Below, one piece after another: positions 26,801-41,082 of a stretch of DNA of 64,000 nt. The notes under the pieces are model-generated. The model had not been told where the DNA came from. It worked only from the letters and a program-made list of their open reading frames with translations, and did no database searches. The position numbers and the translations under genes were made by a program. The stretch is from Auanema rhodensis (lineage: Eukaryota; Nematoda; Chromadorea; Rhabditida; Rhabditidae), in contig OZ059899.1 of NCBI GenBank assembly GCA_964057225.1, positions 20,654,501 to 20,718,500 on the forward strand, in the 5' to 3' direction. Numbering within the stretch: the stretch's first letter is position 1; each line of letters begins with the position of its first letter.

Positions 26801-29800
26801 AAGTAGATGTTTTTAGATTCCTTTTTTCAAGGCAAAGACGATGGACATTGTTATTCAACGAAAAAATTAATTCTGCAGGGTGAAAATCGAGGATATAAGT
26901 GTGAACTTATATCAGTTGATATCTCGGTGCATTTTTAAGCTAGCGCAAATCTGATAACACAGATCGACGCAGCTTAAAAATCCGCATCGAATGCACTATA
27001 CTACATTGAGAAACGCTTGATACAAAAATTAGGTATGATCGTTTGAAAAATGATGCATTAGTGTATGTTGAGTTTCCATGTACACTCAACATTGCTTCCA
27101 AAAACATTTTGACAAAAATTTTTCCAAAAAATTTCGAAAAAATTTCGCGAAAAGTAGATGTTTTTAGATTCCGTTTTTCCAGGCAAAGACGATGGACATT
27201 GTTATTCAACGAAAAAATTAATTCTGCAGGGTGAAAATCGAGGATATAAGTGTGAACTTATATCAGTTGATATCTCGGTGCATTTTTAAGTTAGCGCAAA
27301 TCTGATAACACAGATCGACGCAGCTTAAAAATCCGCATCGAATGCACTATACTACATTGAGTAACGCTTAATACAAAACTTAGTTATGATCGTTTGAAAA
27401 AAGATGCATTAGTGTATGTTGAGTTTCCATGTACACTCAACATTGCTTCCAAAAACATTTTTACAAAAATTTTTCCGAAAAATTTCGAAATAATTTCGCA
27501 AAAAGTAGATGTTTTTAGATTCCTTTTTTCAAGGCAAAGACGATGGACATTGTTATAAAACGAAAAAATTGATTCTGCAGGGTGAAAATCGAGGATATAA
27601 GTGTGAACTTATATCAGTTGATATCTCGGTGCATTTTTAAGCTAGCGCAAATCTGATAACACAGATCGACGCAGCTTAAAAATCCGCATCGAATGCACTA
27701 TACTACATTGAGAAACGCTTAATACAAAACTTAGTTATGATCGTTTGAAAAAAGATGCATTAGTGTATGTTGAGTTTCCATGTACACTCAACATTGCTTC
27801 CAAAAACATTTTTACAAAAATTTTTCCGAAAAATTTCGAAATAATTTCGCAAAAAGTAGATGTTTTTAGATTCCTTTTTTCAAGGCAAAGACGATGGACA
27901 TTGTTATTCAACGAAAAAATTAATTCTGCAGGGTGAAAATCGAGGATATAAGTGTGAACTTATATCAGTTGATATCTCGGTGCATTTTTAAGCTAGCGCA
28001 AATCTGATAACACAGATCGACGCAGCTTAAAAATCCGCATCGAATGCACTATACTACATTGAGAAACGCTTGATACAAAAATTAGGTATGATCGTTTGAA
28101 AAATGATGCATTAGTGTATGTTGAGTTTCCATGTACACTCAACATTGCTTCCAAAAACATTTTGACAAAAATTTTTCCAAAAAATTTCGAAAAAATTTCG
28201 CGAAAAGTAGATGTTTTTAGATTCCGTTTTTCCAGGCAAAGACGATGGACAATGTTATTCAACGAAAAAATTATTTCTGCAGGGTGAAAATCGAGGATAT
28301 AAGTGTGAACTTATATCAGTTGATATCTCGGTGCATTTTTAAGCTAGCGCAAATCTGATAACACAGATCGACGCAGCTTAAAAATCCGCATCGAATGCAC
28401 TATACTACATTGAGTAACGCTTAATACAAAACTTAGTTATGATCGTTTGAAAAAAGATGCATTAGTGTATGTTGAGTTTCCATGTACACTCAACATTGCT
28501 TCCAAAAACATTTTTACAAAAATTTTTCCGAAAAATTTCGAAATAATTTCGCAAAAAGTAGATGTTTTTAGATTCCTTTTTTCAAGGCAAAGACGATGGA
28601 CATTGTTATAAAACGAAAAAATTGATTCTGCAGGGTGAAAATCGAGGATATAAGTGTGAACTTATATCAGTTGATATCTCGGTGCATTTTTAAGCTAGCG
28701 CAAATCTGATAACACAGATCGACGCAGCTTAAAAATCCGCATCAAATGCACTATACAACATTGAGAAACGCTTAATACAAAAATTAGTTATGATCGTTTG
28801 AAAAATGATGCATTAGTGTATGTTGAGTTTCCATGTACACTCAACATTGCTTCCAAAAACATTTTTACAAAAATTTTTCCGAAAAATTTCGAAATAATTT
28901 CGCAAAAAGTAGATGTTTTTAGATTCCTTTTTTCAAGGCAAAGACGATGGACATTGTTATTCAACGAAAAAATTGATTCTGCAGGGTGAAAATCGAGGAT
29001 ATAAGTGTGAACTTATATCAGTTGATATCTCGGTGCATTTTTAAGCTAGCGCAAATCTGATAACACAGATCGACGCAGCTTAAAAATCCGCATCGAATGC
29101 ACTATACTACATTGAGTAACGCTTAATACAAAACTTAGTTATGATCGTTTGAAAAAAGATGCATTAGTGTATGTTGAGTTTCCATGTACACTCAACATTG
29201 CTTCCAAAAACATTTTTACAAAAATTTTTCCGAAAAATTTCGAAATAATTTCGCAAAAAGTAGATGTTTTTAGATTCCTTTTTTCAAGGCAAAGACGATG
29301 GACATTGTTATAAAACGAAAAAATTGATTCTGCAGGGTGAAAATCGAGGATATAAGTGTGAACTTATATCAGTTGATATCTCGGTGCATTTTTAAGCTAG
29401 CGCAAATCTGATAACACAGATCGACGCAGCTTAAAAATCCGCATCGAATGCACTATACTACATTGAGAAACGCTTAATACAAAACTTAGTTATGATCGTT
29501 TGAAAAAAGATGCATTAGTGTATGTTGAGTTTCCATGTACACTCAACATTGCTTCCAAAAACATTTTTACAAAAATTTTTCCGAAAAATTTCGAAATAAT
29601 TTCGCAAAAAGTAGATGTTTTTAGATTCCTTTTTTCAAGGCAAAGACGATGGACATTGTTATTCAACGAAAAAATTAATTCTGCAGGGTGAAAATCGAGG
29701 ATATAAGTGTGAACTTATATCAGTTGATATCTCGGTGCATTTTTAAGCTAGCGCAAATCTGATAACACAGATCGACGCAGCTTAAAAATCCGCATCGAAT

Positions 29801-32800
29801 GCACTATACTACATTGAGAAACGCTTGATACAAAAATTAGGTATGATCGTTTGAAAAATGATGCATTAGTGTATGTTGAGTTTCCATGTACACTCAACAT
29901 TGCTTCCAAAAACATTTTGACAAAAATTTTTCCAAAAAATTTCGAAAAAATTTCGCGAAAAGTAGATGTTTTTAGATTCCGTTTTTCCAGGCAAAGACGA
30001 TGGACATTGTTATTCAACGAAAAAATTAATTCTGCAGGGTGAAAATCGAGGATATAAGTGTGAACTTATATCAGTTGATATCTCGGTGCATTTTTAAGCT
30101 AGCGCAAATCTGATAACACAGATCGACGCAGCTTAAAAATCCGCATCGAATGCACTATACTACATTGAGTAACGCTTAATACAAAACTTAGTTATGATCG
30201 TTTGAAAAAAGATGCATTAGTGTATGTTGAGTTTCCATGTACACTCAACATTGCTTCCAAAAACATTTTTACAAAAATTTTTCCGAAAAATTTCGAAATA
30301 ATTTCGCAAAAAGTAGATGTTTTTAGATTCCTTTTTTCAAGGCAAAGACGATGGACATTGTTATAAAACGAAAAAATTGATTCTGCAGGGTGAAAATCGA
30401 GGATATAAGTGTGAACTTATATCAGTTGATATCTCGGTGCATTTTTAAGCTAGCGCAAATCTGATAACACAGATCGACGCAGCTTAAAAATCCGCATCGA
30501 ATGCACTATACTACATTGAGTAACGCTTAATACAAAACTTAGTTATGATCGTTTGAAAAAAGATGCATTAGTGTATGTTGAGTTTCCATGTACACTCAAC
30601 ATTGCTTCCAAAAACATTTTTACAAAAATTTTTCCGAAAAATTTCGAAATAATTTCGCAAAAAGTAGATGTTTTTAGATTCCTTTTTTCAAGGCAAAGAC
30701 GATGGACATTGTTATAAAACGAAAAAATTGATTCTGCAGGGTGAAAATCGAGGATATAAGTGTGAACTTATATCAGTTGATATCTCGGTGCATTTTTAAG
30801 CTAGCGCAAATCTGATAACACAGATCGACGCAGCTTAAAAATCCGCATCGAATGCACTATACTACATTGAGTAACGCTTAATACAAAACTTAGTCATGAT
30901 CGTTTGAAAAAAGATGCATTAGTGTATGTTGAGTTTCCATGTACACTCAACATTGCTTCCAAAAACATTTTTACAAAAATTTTTCCGAAAAATTTCGAAA
31001 TAATTTCGCAAAAAGTAGATGTTTTTAGATTCCTTTTTTCAAGGCAAAGACGATGGACATTGTTATAAAACGAAAAAATTGATTCTGCAGGGTGAAAATC
31101 GAGGATATAAGTGTGAACTTATATCAGTTGATATCTCGGTGCATTTTTAAGCTAGCGCAAATCTGATAACACAGATCGACGCAGCTTAAAAATCCGCATC
31201 GAATGCACTATACTACATTGAGAAACGCTTAATACAAAACTTAGTTATGATCGTTTGAAAAAAGATGCATTAGTGTATGTTGAGTTTCCATGTACACTCA
31301 ACATTGCTTCCAAAAACATTTTTACAAAAATTTTTCCGAAAAATTTCGAAATAATTTCGCAAAAAGTAGATGTTTTTAGATTCCTTTTTTCAAGGCAAAG
31401 ACGATGGACATTGTTATTCAACGAAAAAATTAATTCTGCAGGGTGAAAATCGAGGATATAAGTGTGAACTTATATCAGTTGATATCTCGGTGCATTTTTA
31501 AGCTAGCGCAAATCTGATAACACAGATCGACGCAGCTTAAAAATCCGCATCGAATGCACTATACTACATTGAGAAACGCTTGATACAAAAATTAGGTATG
31601 ATCGTTTGAAAAATGATGCATTAGTGTATGTTGAGTTTCCATGTACACTCAACATTGCTTCCAAAAACATTTTGACAAAAATTTTTCCAAAAAATTTCGA
31701 AACAATTTCGCGAAAAGTAGATGTTTTTAGATTCCGTTTTTCCAGGCAAAGACGATGGACAATGTTATTCAACGAAAAAATTATTTCTGCAGGGTGAAAA
31801 TCGAGGATATAAGTGTGAACTTATATCAGTTGATATCTCGGTGCATTTTTAAGCTAGCGCAAATCTGATAACACAGATCGACGCAGCTTAAAAATCCGCA
31901 TCGAATGCACTATACTACATTGAGTAACGCTTAATACAAAACTTAGTTATGATCGTTTGAAAAAAGATGCATTAGTGTATGTTGAGTTTCCATGTACACT
32001 CAACATTGCTTCCAAAAACATTTTTACAAAAATTTTTCCGAAAAATTTCGAAATAATTTCGCAAAAAGTAGATGTTTTTAGATTCCTTTTTTCAAGGCAA
32101 AGACGATGGACATTGTTATAAAACGAAAAAATTGATTCTGCAGGGTGAAAATCGAGGATATAAGTGTGAACTTATATCAGTTGATATCTCGGTGCATTTT
32201 TAAGCTAGCGCAAATCTGATAACACAGATCGACGCAGCTTAAAAATCCGCATCAAATGCACTATACAACATTGAGAAACGCTTAATACAAAAATTAGTTA
32301 TGATCGTTTGAAAAATGATGCATTAGTGTATGTTGAGTTTCCATGTACACTCAACATTGCTTCCAAAAACATTTTTACAAAAATTTTTCCGAAAAATTTC
32401 GAAATAATTTCGCAAAAAGTAGATGTTTTTAGATTCCTTTTTTCAAGGCAAAGACGATGGACATTGTTATTCAACGAAAAAATTGATTCTGCAGGGTGAA
32501 AATCGAGGATATAAGTGTGAACTTATATCAGTTGATATCTCGGTGCATTTTTAAGCTAGCGCAAATCTGATAACACAGATCGACGCAGCTTAAAAATTCG
32601 CATCGAATGCACTATACTACATTGAGAAACGCTTAATACAAAACTTAGTTATGATCGTTTGAAAAAAGATGCATTAGTGTATGTTGAGTTTCCATGTACA
32701 CTCAACATTGCTTCCAAAAACATTTTTACAAAAATTTTTCCGAAAAATTTCGAAATAATTTCGCAAAAAGTAGATGTTTTTAGATTCCTTTTTTCAAGGC

Positions 32801-35800
32801 AAAGACGATGGACATTGTTATTCAACGAAAAAATTGATTCTGCAGGGTGAAAATCGAGGATATAAGTGTGAACTTATATCAGTTGATATCTCGGTGCATT
32901 TTTAAGCTAGCGCAAATCTGATAACACAGATCGACGCAGCTTAAAAATCCGCATCGAATGCACTATACTACATTGAGAAACGCTTGATACAAAAATTAGG
33001 TATGATCGTTTGAAAAATGATGCATTAGTGTATGTTGAGTTTCCATGTACACTCAACATTGCTTCCAAAAACATTTTGACAAAAATTTTTCCAAAAAATT
33101 TCGAAAAAATTTCGCGAAAAGTAGATGTTTTTAGATTCCGTTTTTCCAGGCAAAGACGATGGACAATGTTATTCAACGAAAAAATTATTTCTGCAGGGTG
33201 AAAATCGAGGATATAAGTGTGAACTTATATCAGTTGATATCTCGGTGCATTTTTAAGCTAGCGCAAATCTGATAACACAGATCGACGCAGCTTAAAAATC
33301 CGCATCGAATGCACTATACTACATTGAGTAACGCTTAATACAAAACTTAGTTATGATCGTTTGAAAAAAGATGCATTAGTGTATGTTGAGTTTCCATGTA
33401 CACTCAACATTGCTTCCAAAAACATTTTTACAAAAATTTTTCCGAAAAATTTCGAAATAATTTCGCAAAAAGTAGATGTTTTTAGATTCCTTTTTTCAAG
33501 GCAAAGACGATGGACATTGTTATAAAACGAAAAAATTGATTCTGCAGGGTGAAAATCGAGGATATAAGTGTGAACTTATATCAGTTGATATCTCGGTGCA
33601 TTTTTAAGCTAGCGCAAATCTGATAACACAGATCGACGCAGCTTAAAAATCCGCATCAAATGCACTATACAACATTGAGAAACGCTTAATACAAAAATTA
33701 GTTATGATCGTTTGAAAAATGATGCATTAGTGTATGTTGAGTTTCCATGTACACTCAACATTGCTTCCAAAAACATTTTTACAAAAATTTTTCCGAAAAA
33801 TTTCGAAATAATTTCGCAAAAAGTAGATGTTTTTAGATTCCTTTTTTCAAGGCAAAGACGATGGACATTGTTATTCAACGAAAAAATTGATTCTGCAGGG
33901 TGAAAATCGAGGATATAAGTGTGAACTTATATCAGTTGATATCTCGGTGCATTTTTAAGCTAGCGCAAATCTGATAACACAGATCGACGCAGCTTAAAAA
34001 TCCGCATCGAATGCACTATACTACATTGAGAAACGCTTAATACAAAACTTAGTTATGATCGTTTGAAAAAAGATGCATTAGTGTATGTTGAGTTTCCATG
34101 TACACTCAACATTGCTTCCAAAAACATTTTTACAAAAATTTTTCCGAAAAATTTCGAAATAATTTCGCAAAAAGTAGATGTTTTTAGATTCCTTTTTTCA
34201 AGGCAAAGACGATGGACATTGTTATTCAACGAAAAAATTGATTCTGCAGGGTGAAAATCGAGGATATAAGTGTGAACTTATATCAGTTGATATCTCGGTG
34301 CATTTTTAAGCTAGCGCAAATCTGATAACACAGATCGACGCAGCTTAAAAATTCGCATCGAATGCACTATACAACATTGAGAAACGCTTAGTACAAAAAT
34401 TAGTTATGATCGTTTGAAAAATGATGCATTAGTGTATGTTGAGTTTCCATGTACACTCAACATTGCTTCCAAAAACATTTTTACAAAAATTTTTCCGAAA
34501 AATTTCGAAATAATTTCGCAAAAAGTAGATGTTTTTAGATTCCTTTTTTCAAGGCAAAGACGATGGACATTGTTATTCAACGAAAAAATTGATTCTGCAG
34601 GGTGAAAATCGATGATATAAGTGTGAACTTATATCAGTTGATATCTCGGTGCATTTTTAAGCTAGCGCAAATCTGATAACACAGATCGACGCAGCTTAAA
34701 AATCCGCATCGAATGCACTATACTACATTGAGAAACGCTTAATACAAAACTTAGTTATGATCGTTTGAAAAAAGATGCATTAGTGTATGTTGAGTTTCCA
34801 TGTACACTCAACATTGCTTCCAAAAACATTTTTACAAAAATTTTTCCGAAAAATTTCGAAATAATTTCGCAAAAAGTTGATGTTTTTAGATTCCTTTTTT
34901 CAAGGCAAAGACGATGGACATTGTTATTCAACGAAAAAATTAATTCTGCAGGGTGAAAATCGAGGATATAAGTGTGAACTTATATCAGTTGATATCTCGG
35001 TGCATTTTTAAGCTAGCGCAAATCTGATAACACAGATCGACGCAGCTTAAAAATCCGCATCGAATGCACTATACTACATTGAGAAACGCTTGATACAAAA
35101 ATTAGGTATGATCGTTTGAAAAATGATGCATTAGTGTATGTTGAGTTTCCATGTACACTCAACATTGCTTCCAAAAACATTTTGACAAAAATTTTTCCAA
35201 AAAATTTCGAAAAAATTTCGCGAAAAGTAGATGTTTTTAGATTCCGTTTTTCCAGGCAAAGACGATGGACAATGTTATTCAACGAAAAAATTATTTCTGC
35301 AGGGTGAAAATCGAGGATATAAGTGTGAACTTATATCAGTTGATATCTCGGTGCATTTTTAAGCTAGCGCAAATCTGATAACACAGATCGACGCAGCTTA
35401 AAAATCCGCATCGAATGCACTATACTACATTGAGTAACGCTTAATACAAAACTTAGTTATGATCGTTTGAAAAAAGATGCATTAGTGTATGTTGAGTTTC
35501 CATGTACACTCAACATTGCTTCCAAAAACATTTTTACAAAAATTTTTCCGAAAAATTTCGAAATAATTTCGCAAAAAGTAGATGTTTTTAGATTCCTTTT
35601 TTCAAGGCAAAGACGATGGACATTGTTATAAAACGAAAAAATTGATTCTGCAGGGTGAAAATCGAGGATATAAGTGTGAACTTATATCAGTTGATATCTC
35701 GGTGCATTTTTAAGCTAGCGCAAATCTGATAACACAGATCGACGCAGCTTAAAAATCCGCATCAAATGCACTATACAACATTGAGAAACGCTTAATACAA

Positions 35801-37221
35801 AAATTAGTTATGATCGTTTGAAAAATGATGCATTAGTGTATGTTGAGTTTCCATGTACACTCAACATTGCTTCCAAAAACATTTTTACAAAAATTTTTCC
35901 GAAAAATTTCGAAATAATTTCGCAAAAAGTAGATGTTTTTAGATTCCTTTTTTCAAGGCAAAGACGATGGACATTGTTATTCAACGAAAAAATTGATTCT
36001 GCAGGGTGAAAATCGAGGATATAAGTGTGAACTTATATCAGTTGATATCTCGGTGCATTTTTAAGCTAGCGCAAATCTGATAACACAGATCGACGCAGCT
36101 TAAAAATCCGCATCGAATGCACTATACTACATTGAGAAACGCTTAATACAAAACTTAGTTATGATCGTTTGAAAAAAGATGCATTAGTGTATGTTGAGTT
36201 TCCATGTACACTCAACATTGCTTCCAAAAACATTTTTACAAAAATTTTTCCGAAAAATTTCGAAATAATTTCGCAAAAAGTAGATGTTTTTAGATTCCTT
36301 TTTTCAAGGCAAAGACGATGGACATTGTTATTCAACGAAAAAATTGATTCTGCAGGGTGAAAATCGAGGATATAAGTGTGAACTTATATCAGTTGATATC
36401 TCGGTGCATTTTTAAGCTAGCGCAAATCTGATAACACAGATCGACGCAGCTTAAAAATTCGCATCGAATGCACTATACAACATTGAGAAACGCTTAGTAC
36501 AAAAATTAGTTATGATCGTTTGAAAAATGATGCATTAGTGTATGTTGAGTTTCCATGTACACTCAACATTGCTTCCAAAAACATTTTTACAAAAATTTTT
36601 CCGAAAAATTTCGAAATAATTTCGCAAAAAGTAGATGTTTTTAGATTCCTTTTTTCAAGGCAAAGACGATGGACATTGTTATTCAACGAAAAAATTGATT
36701 CTGCAGGGTGAAAATCGAGGATATAAGTGTGAACTTATATCAGTTGATATCTCGGTGCATTTTTAAGCTAGCGCAAATCTGATAACACAGATCGACGCAG
36801 CTTAAAAATCCGCATCGAATGCACTATACTACATTGAGAAACGCTTAATACAAAACTTAGTTATGATCGTTTGAAAAAAGATGCATTAGTGTATGTTGAG
36901 TTTCCATGTACACTCAACATTGCTTCCAAAAACATTTTTACAAAAATTTTTCCGAAAAATTTCGAAATAATTTCGCAAAAAGTAGATGTTTTTAGATTCC
37001 TTTTTTCAAGGCAAAGACGATGGACATTGTTATTCAACGAAAAAATTGATTCTGCAGGGTGAAAATCGAGGATATAAGTGTGAACTTATATCAGTTGATA
37101 TCTCGGTGCATTTTTAAGCTAGCGCAAATCTGATAACACAGATCGACGCAGCTTAAAAATCCGCATCGAATGCACTATACAACATTGAGAAACGCTTAAT
37201 ACAAAAATTAGTTATGATCGT
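23884..37221 (+). repeat. Variable-length higher-order repeat block (A-B-n pattern)
   Basis: Type A monomers, marked by gattccgtttttccagg, start at 23884, 25990, 27043, 28096, 29851, 31606, 33010 and 35116. Every one is followed directly by a type B monomer, marked by gagtaacgctt before it and ttataaaacg inside it. The A-to-A distances are 6, 3, 3, 5, 5, 4 and 6 monomers. Between B and the next A lie further B copies or one or two pairs of two other types; at 30202, 30553 and 30904 three B copies stand in a row. This is a higher-order array whose unit length varies by gain and loss of whole monomers, as expected from unequal exchange in register. Confidence 0.85.
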
Positions 37222-37572
37222 TTGAAAAATGATGCATTAGTGTATGTTGAGTTTCCATGTACACTCAACATTGCTTCCAAAAACATTTTTACAAAAATTT
37301 TTCCGAAAATTTTCGAAATAATTTCGCAAAAAGTAGATGTTTTTAGATTCCTTTTTTCAAGGCAAAGACGATGGACATTGTTATTCAACGAAAAAATTGA
37401 TTCTGCAGGGTGAAAATCGAGGATATAAGTGTGAACTTATATCAGTTGATATCTCGGTGCATTTTTAAGCTAGCGCAAATCTGATAACACAGATCGACGC
37501 CGCTTAAAAATCCGCATCGAATGCACTATACTACATTGAGAAACGCTTAATACAAAAGTTAGTTATGATCGT

Positions 37573-40500
37573 TTGAAAAAAGATGCATTAGTGTATGTTG
37601 AGTTTCCATGTACACTCAACATTGCTTCCAAAAACATTTTTACAAAAATTTTTCCGAAAAATTTCGAAATAATTTCGCAAAAAGTAGATGTTTTTAGATT
37701 CCTTTTTTCAAGGCAAAGACGATGGACATTGTTATTCAACGAAAAAATTGATTCTGCAGGGTGAAAATCGAGGATATAAGTGTGAACTTATATCAGTTGA
37801 TATCTCGGTGCATTTTTAAGCTAGCGCAAATCTGATAACACAGATCGACGTAGCTTAAAAATCCGCATCGAATGCACTATACAACATTGAGAAACGCTTA
37901 ATACAAAAATTAGTTATGATCGTTTGAAAAATGATGCATTAGTGTATGTTGAGTTTCCATGTACACTCAACATTGCTTCCAAAAACATTTTGACAAAAAT
38001 TTTTCCGAAAAATTTCGAAATAATTTCGCAAAAAGTAGATGTTTTTAGATTCCTTTTTTCAAGGCAAAGACGATGGACATTGTTATTCAACGAAAAAATT
38101 GATTCTGCAGGGTGAAAATCGAGGATATAAGTGTGAACTTATATCAGTTGATATCTCGGTGCATTTTTAAGCTAGCGCAAATCTGATAACACAGATCGAC
38201 GCAGCTTAAAAATCCGCATCGAATGCACTTTACTACATTGGAAAACGCTTAATACAAAAATTAGTTATGATCGTTTGAAAAAAGATGCATTAGTGTATGT
38301 TGAGTTTCCATGTACACTCAACATTGCTTCCAAAAACATTTTGACAAAAATTTTTCCGAAAAATTTCGAAATAATTTCGCAAAAAGTAGATGTTTTTAGA
38401 TTCCTTTTTTCAAGGCAAAGACGATGGACATTGTTATTCAACGAAAAAATTGATTCTGCAGGGTGAAAATCGAGGATATAAGTGTGAACTTATATCAGTT
38501 GATATCTCGGTGCATTTTTAAGCTAGCGCAAATCTGATAACACAGATCGACGCAGCTTAAAAATCCGCATCGAATGCACTTTACTACATTGGAAAACGCT
38601 TAATACAAAAATTAGTTATGATCGTTTGAAAAAAGATGCATTAGTGTATGTTGAGTTTCCATGTACACTCAACATTGCTTCCAAAAACATTTTGACAAAA
38701 ATTTTTCCGAAAAATTTCGAAATAATTTCGCAAAAAGTAGATGTTTTTAGATTCCTTTTTTCAAGGCAAAGACGATGGACATTGTTATTCAACGAAAAAA
38801 TTGATTCTGCAGGGTGAAAATCGAGGATATAAGTGTGAACTTATATCAGTTGATATCTCGGTGCATTTTTAAGCTAGCGCAAATCTGATAACACAGATCG
38901 ACGCCGCTTAAAAATCCGCATCGAATGCACTATACTACATTGAGAAACGCTTAATACAAAAATTAGTTATGATCGTTTGAAAAAAGATGCATTAGTGTAT
39001 GTTGAGTTTCCATGTACACTCAACATTGCTTCCAAAAACATTTTTACAAAAATTTTTCCGAAAAATTTCGAAATAATTTCGCAAAAAGTAGATGTTTTTA
39101 GATTCCTTTTTTCAAGGCAAAGACGATGGACATTGTTATTCAACGAAAAAATTGATTCTGCAGGGTGAAAATCGAGGATATAAGTGTGAACTTATATCAG
39201 TTGATATCTCGGTGCATTTTTAAGCTAGCGCAAATCTGATAACACAGATCGACGCCGCTTAAAAATCCGCATCGAATGCACTATACTACATTGAGAAACG
39301 CTTAATACAAAAGTTAGTTATGATCGTTTGAAAAAAGATGCATTAGTGTATGTTGAGTTTCCATGTACACTCAACATTGCTTCCAAAAACATTTTTACAA
39401 AAATTTTTCCGAAAAATTTCGAAATAATTTCGCAAAAAGTAGATGTTTTTAGATTCCTTTTTTCAAGGCAAAGACGATGGACATTGTTATTCAACGAAAA
39501 AATTGATTCTGCAGGGTGAAAATCGAGGATATAAGTGTGAACTTATATCAGTTGATATCTCGGTGCATTTTTAAGCTAGCGCAAATCTGATAACACAGAT
39601 CGACGTAGCTTAAAAATCCGCATCGAATGCACTATACAACATTGAGAAACGCTTAATACAAAAATTAGTTATGATCGTTTGAAAAATGATGCATTAGTGT
39701 ATGTTGAGTTTCCATGTACACTCAACATTGCTTCCAAAAACATTTTGACAAAAATTTTTCCGAAAAATTTCGAAATAATTTCGCAAAAAGTAGATGTTTT
39801 TAGATTCCTTTTTTCAAGGCAAAGACGATGGACATTGTTATTCAACGAAAAAATTGATTCTGCAGGGTGAAAATCGAGGATATAAGTGTGAACTTATATC
39901 AGTTGATATCTCGGTGCATTTTTAAGCTAGCGCAAATCTGATAACACAGATCGACGCAGCTTAAAAATCCGCATCGAATGCACTTTACTACATTGGAAAA
40001 CGCTTAATACAAAAATTAGTTATGATCGTTTGAAAAAAGATGCATTAGTGTATGTTGAGTTTCCATGTACACTCAACATTGCTTCCAAAAACATTTTGAC
40101 AAAAATTTTTCCGAAAAATTTCGAAATAATTTCGCAAAAAGTAGATGTTTTTAGATTCCTTTTTTCAAGGCAAAGACGATGGACATTGTTATTCAACGAA
40201 AAAATTGATTCTGCAGGGTGAAAATCGAGGATATAAGTGTGAACTTATATCAGTTGATATCTCGGTGCATTTTTAAGCTAGCGCAAATCTGATAACACAG
40301 ATCGACGCAGCTTAAAAATCCGCATCGAATGCACTTTACTACATTGGAAAACGCTTAATACAAAAATTAGTTATGATCGTTTGAAAAAAGATGCATTAGT
40401 GTATGTTGAGTTTCCATGTACACTCAACATTGCTTCCAAAAACATTTTGACAAAAATTTTTCCGAAAAATTTCGAAATAATTTCGCAAAAAGTAGATGTT

Positions 40501-41082
40501 TTTAGATTCCTTTTTTCAAGGCAAAGACGATGGACATTGTTATTCAACGAAAAAATTGATTCTGCAGGGTGAAAATCGAGGATATAAGTGTGAACTTATA
40601 TCAGTTGATATCTCGGTGCATTTTTAAGCTAGCGCAAATCTGATAACACAGATCGACGCCGCTTAAAAATCCGCATCGAATGCACTATACTACATTGAGA
40701 AACGCTTAATACAAAAATTAGTTATGATCGTTTGAAAAAAGATGCATTAGTGTATGTTGAGTTTCCATGTACACTCAACATTGCTTCCAAAAACATTTTT
40801 ACAAAAATTTTTCCGAAAAATTTCGAAATAATTTCGCAAAAAGTAGATGTTTTTAGATTCCTTTTTTCAAGGCAAAGACGATGGACATTGTTATTCAACG
40901 AAAAAATTGATTCTGCAGGGTGAAAATCGAGGATATAAGTGTGAACTTATATCAGTTGATATCTCGGTGCATTTTTAAGCTAGCGCAAATCTGATAACAC
41001 AGATCGACGCAGCTTAAAAATCCGCATCGAATGCACTATACTACATTGAGAAACGCTTAATACAAAAATTAGTTATGATCGT
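37573..41082 (+). repeat. 5-mer higher-order repeat, two 1755-bp copies
   Basis: Copies 37573-39327 and 39328-41082 match in order. Markers 1755 bases apart are gacgtagctt, the actttactacattgg junctions with ggaaaacgc, the acattttgac members and gacgccgctt. A partial third copy of the same order begins at about 43540, with the same ggaaaacgc and gacgccgctt markers. Confidence 0.8.

Noticed and set aside
1326..33176. 89-codon open frames on the - strand in some monomers
   Set aside because: They start at TTG and are open only in copies with particular substitutions, with the same array-driven recurrence and no family resemblance.
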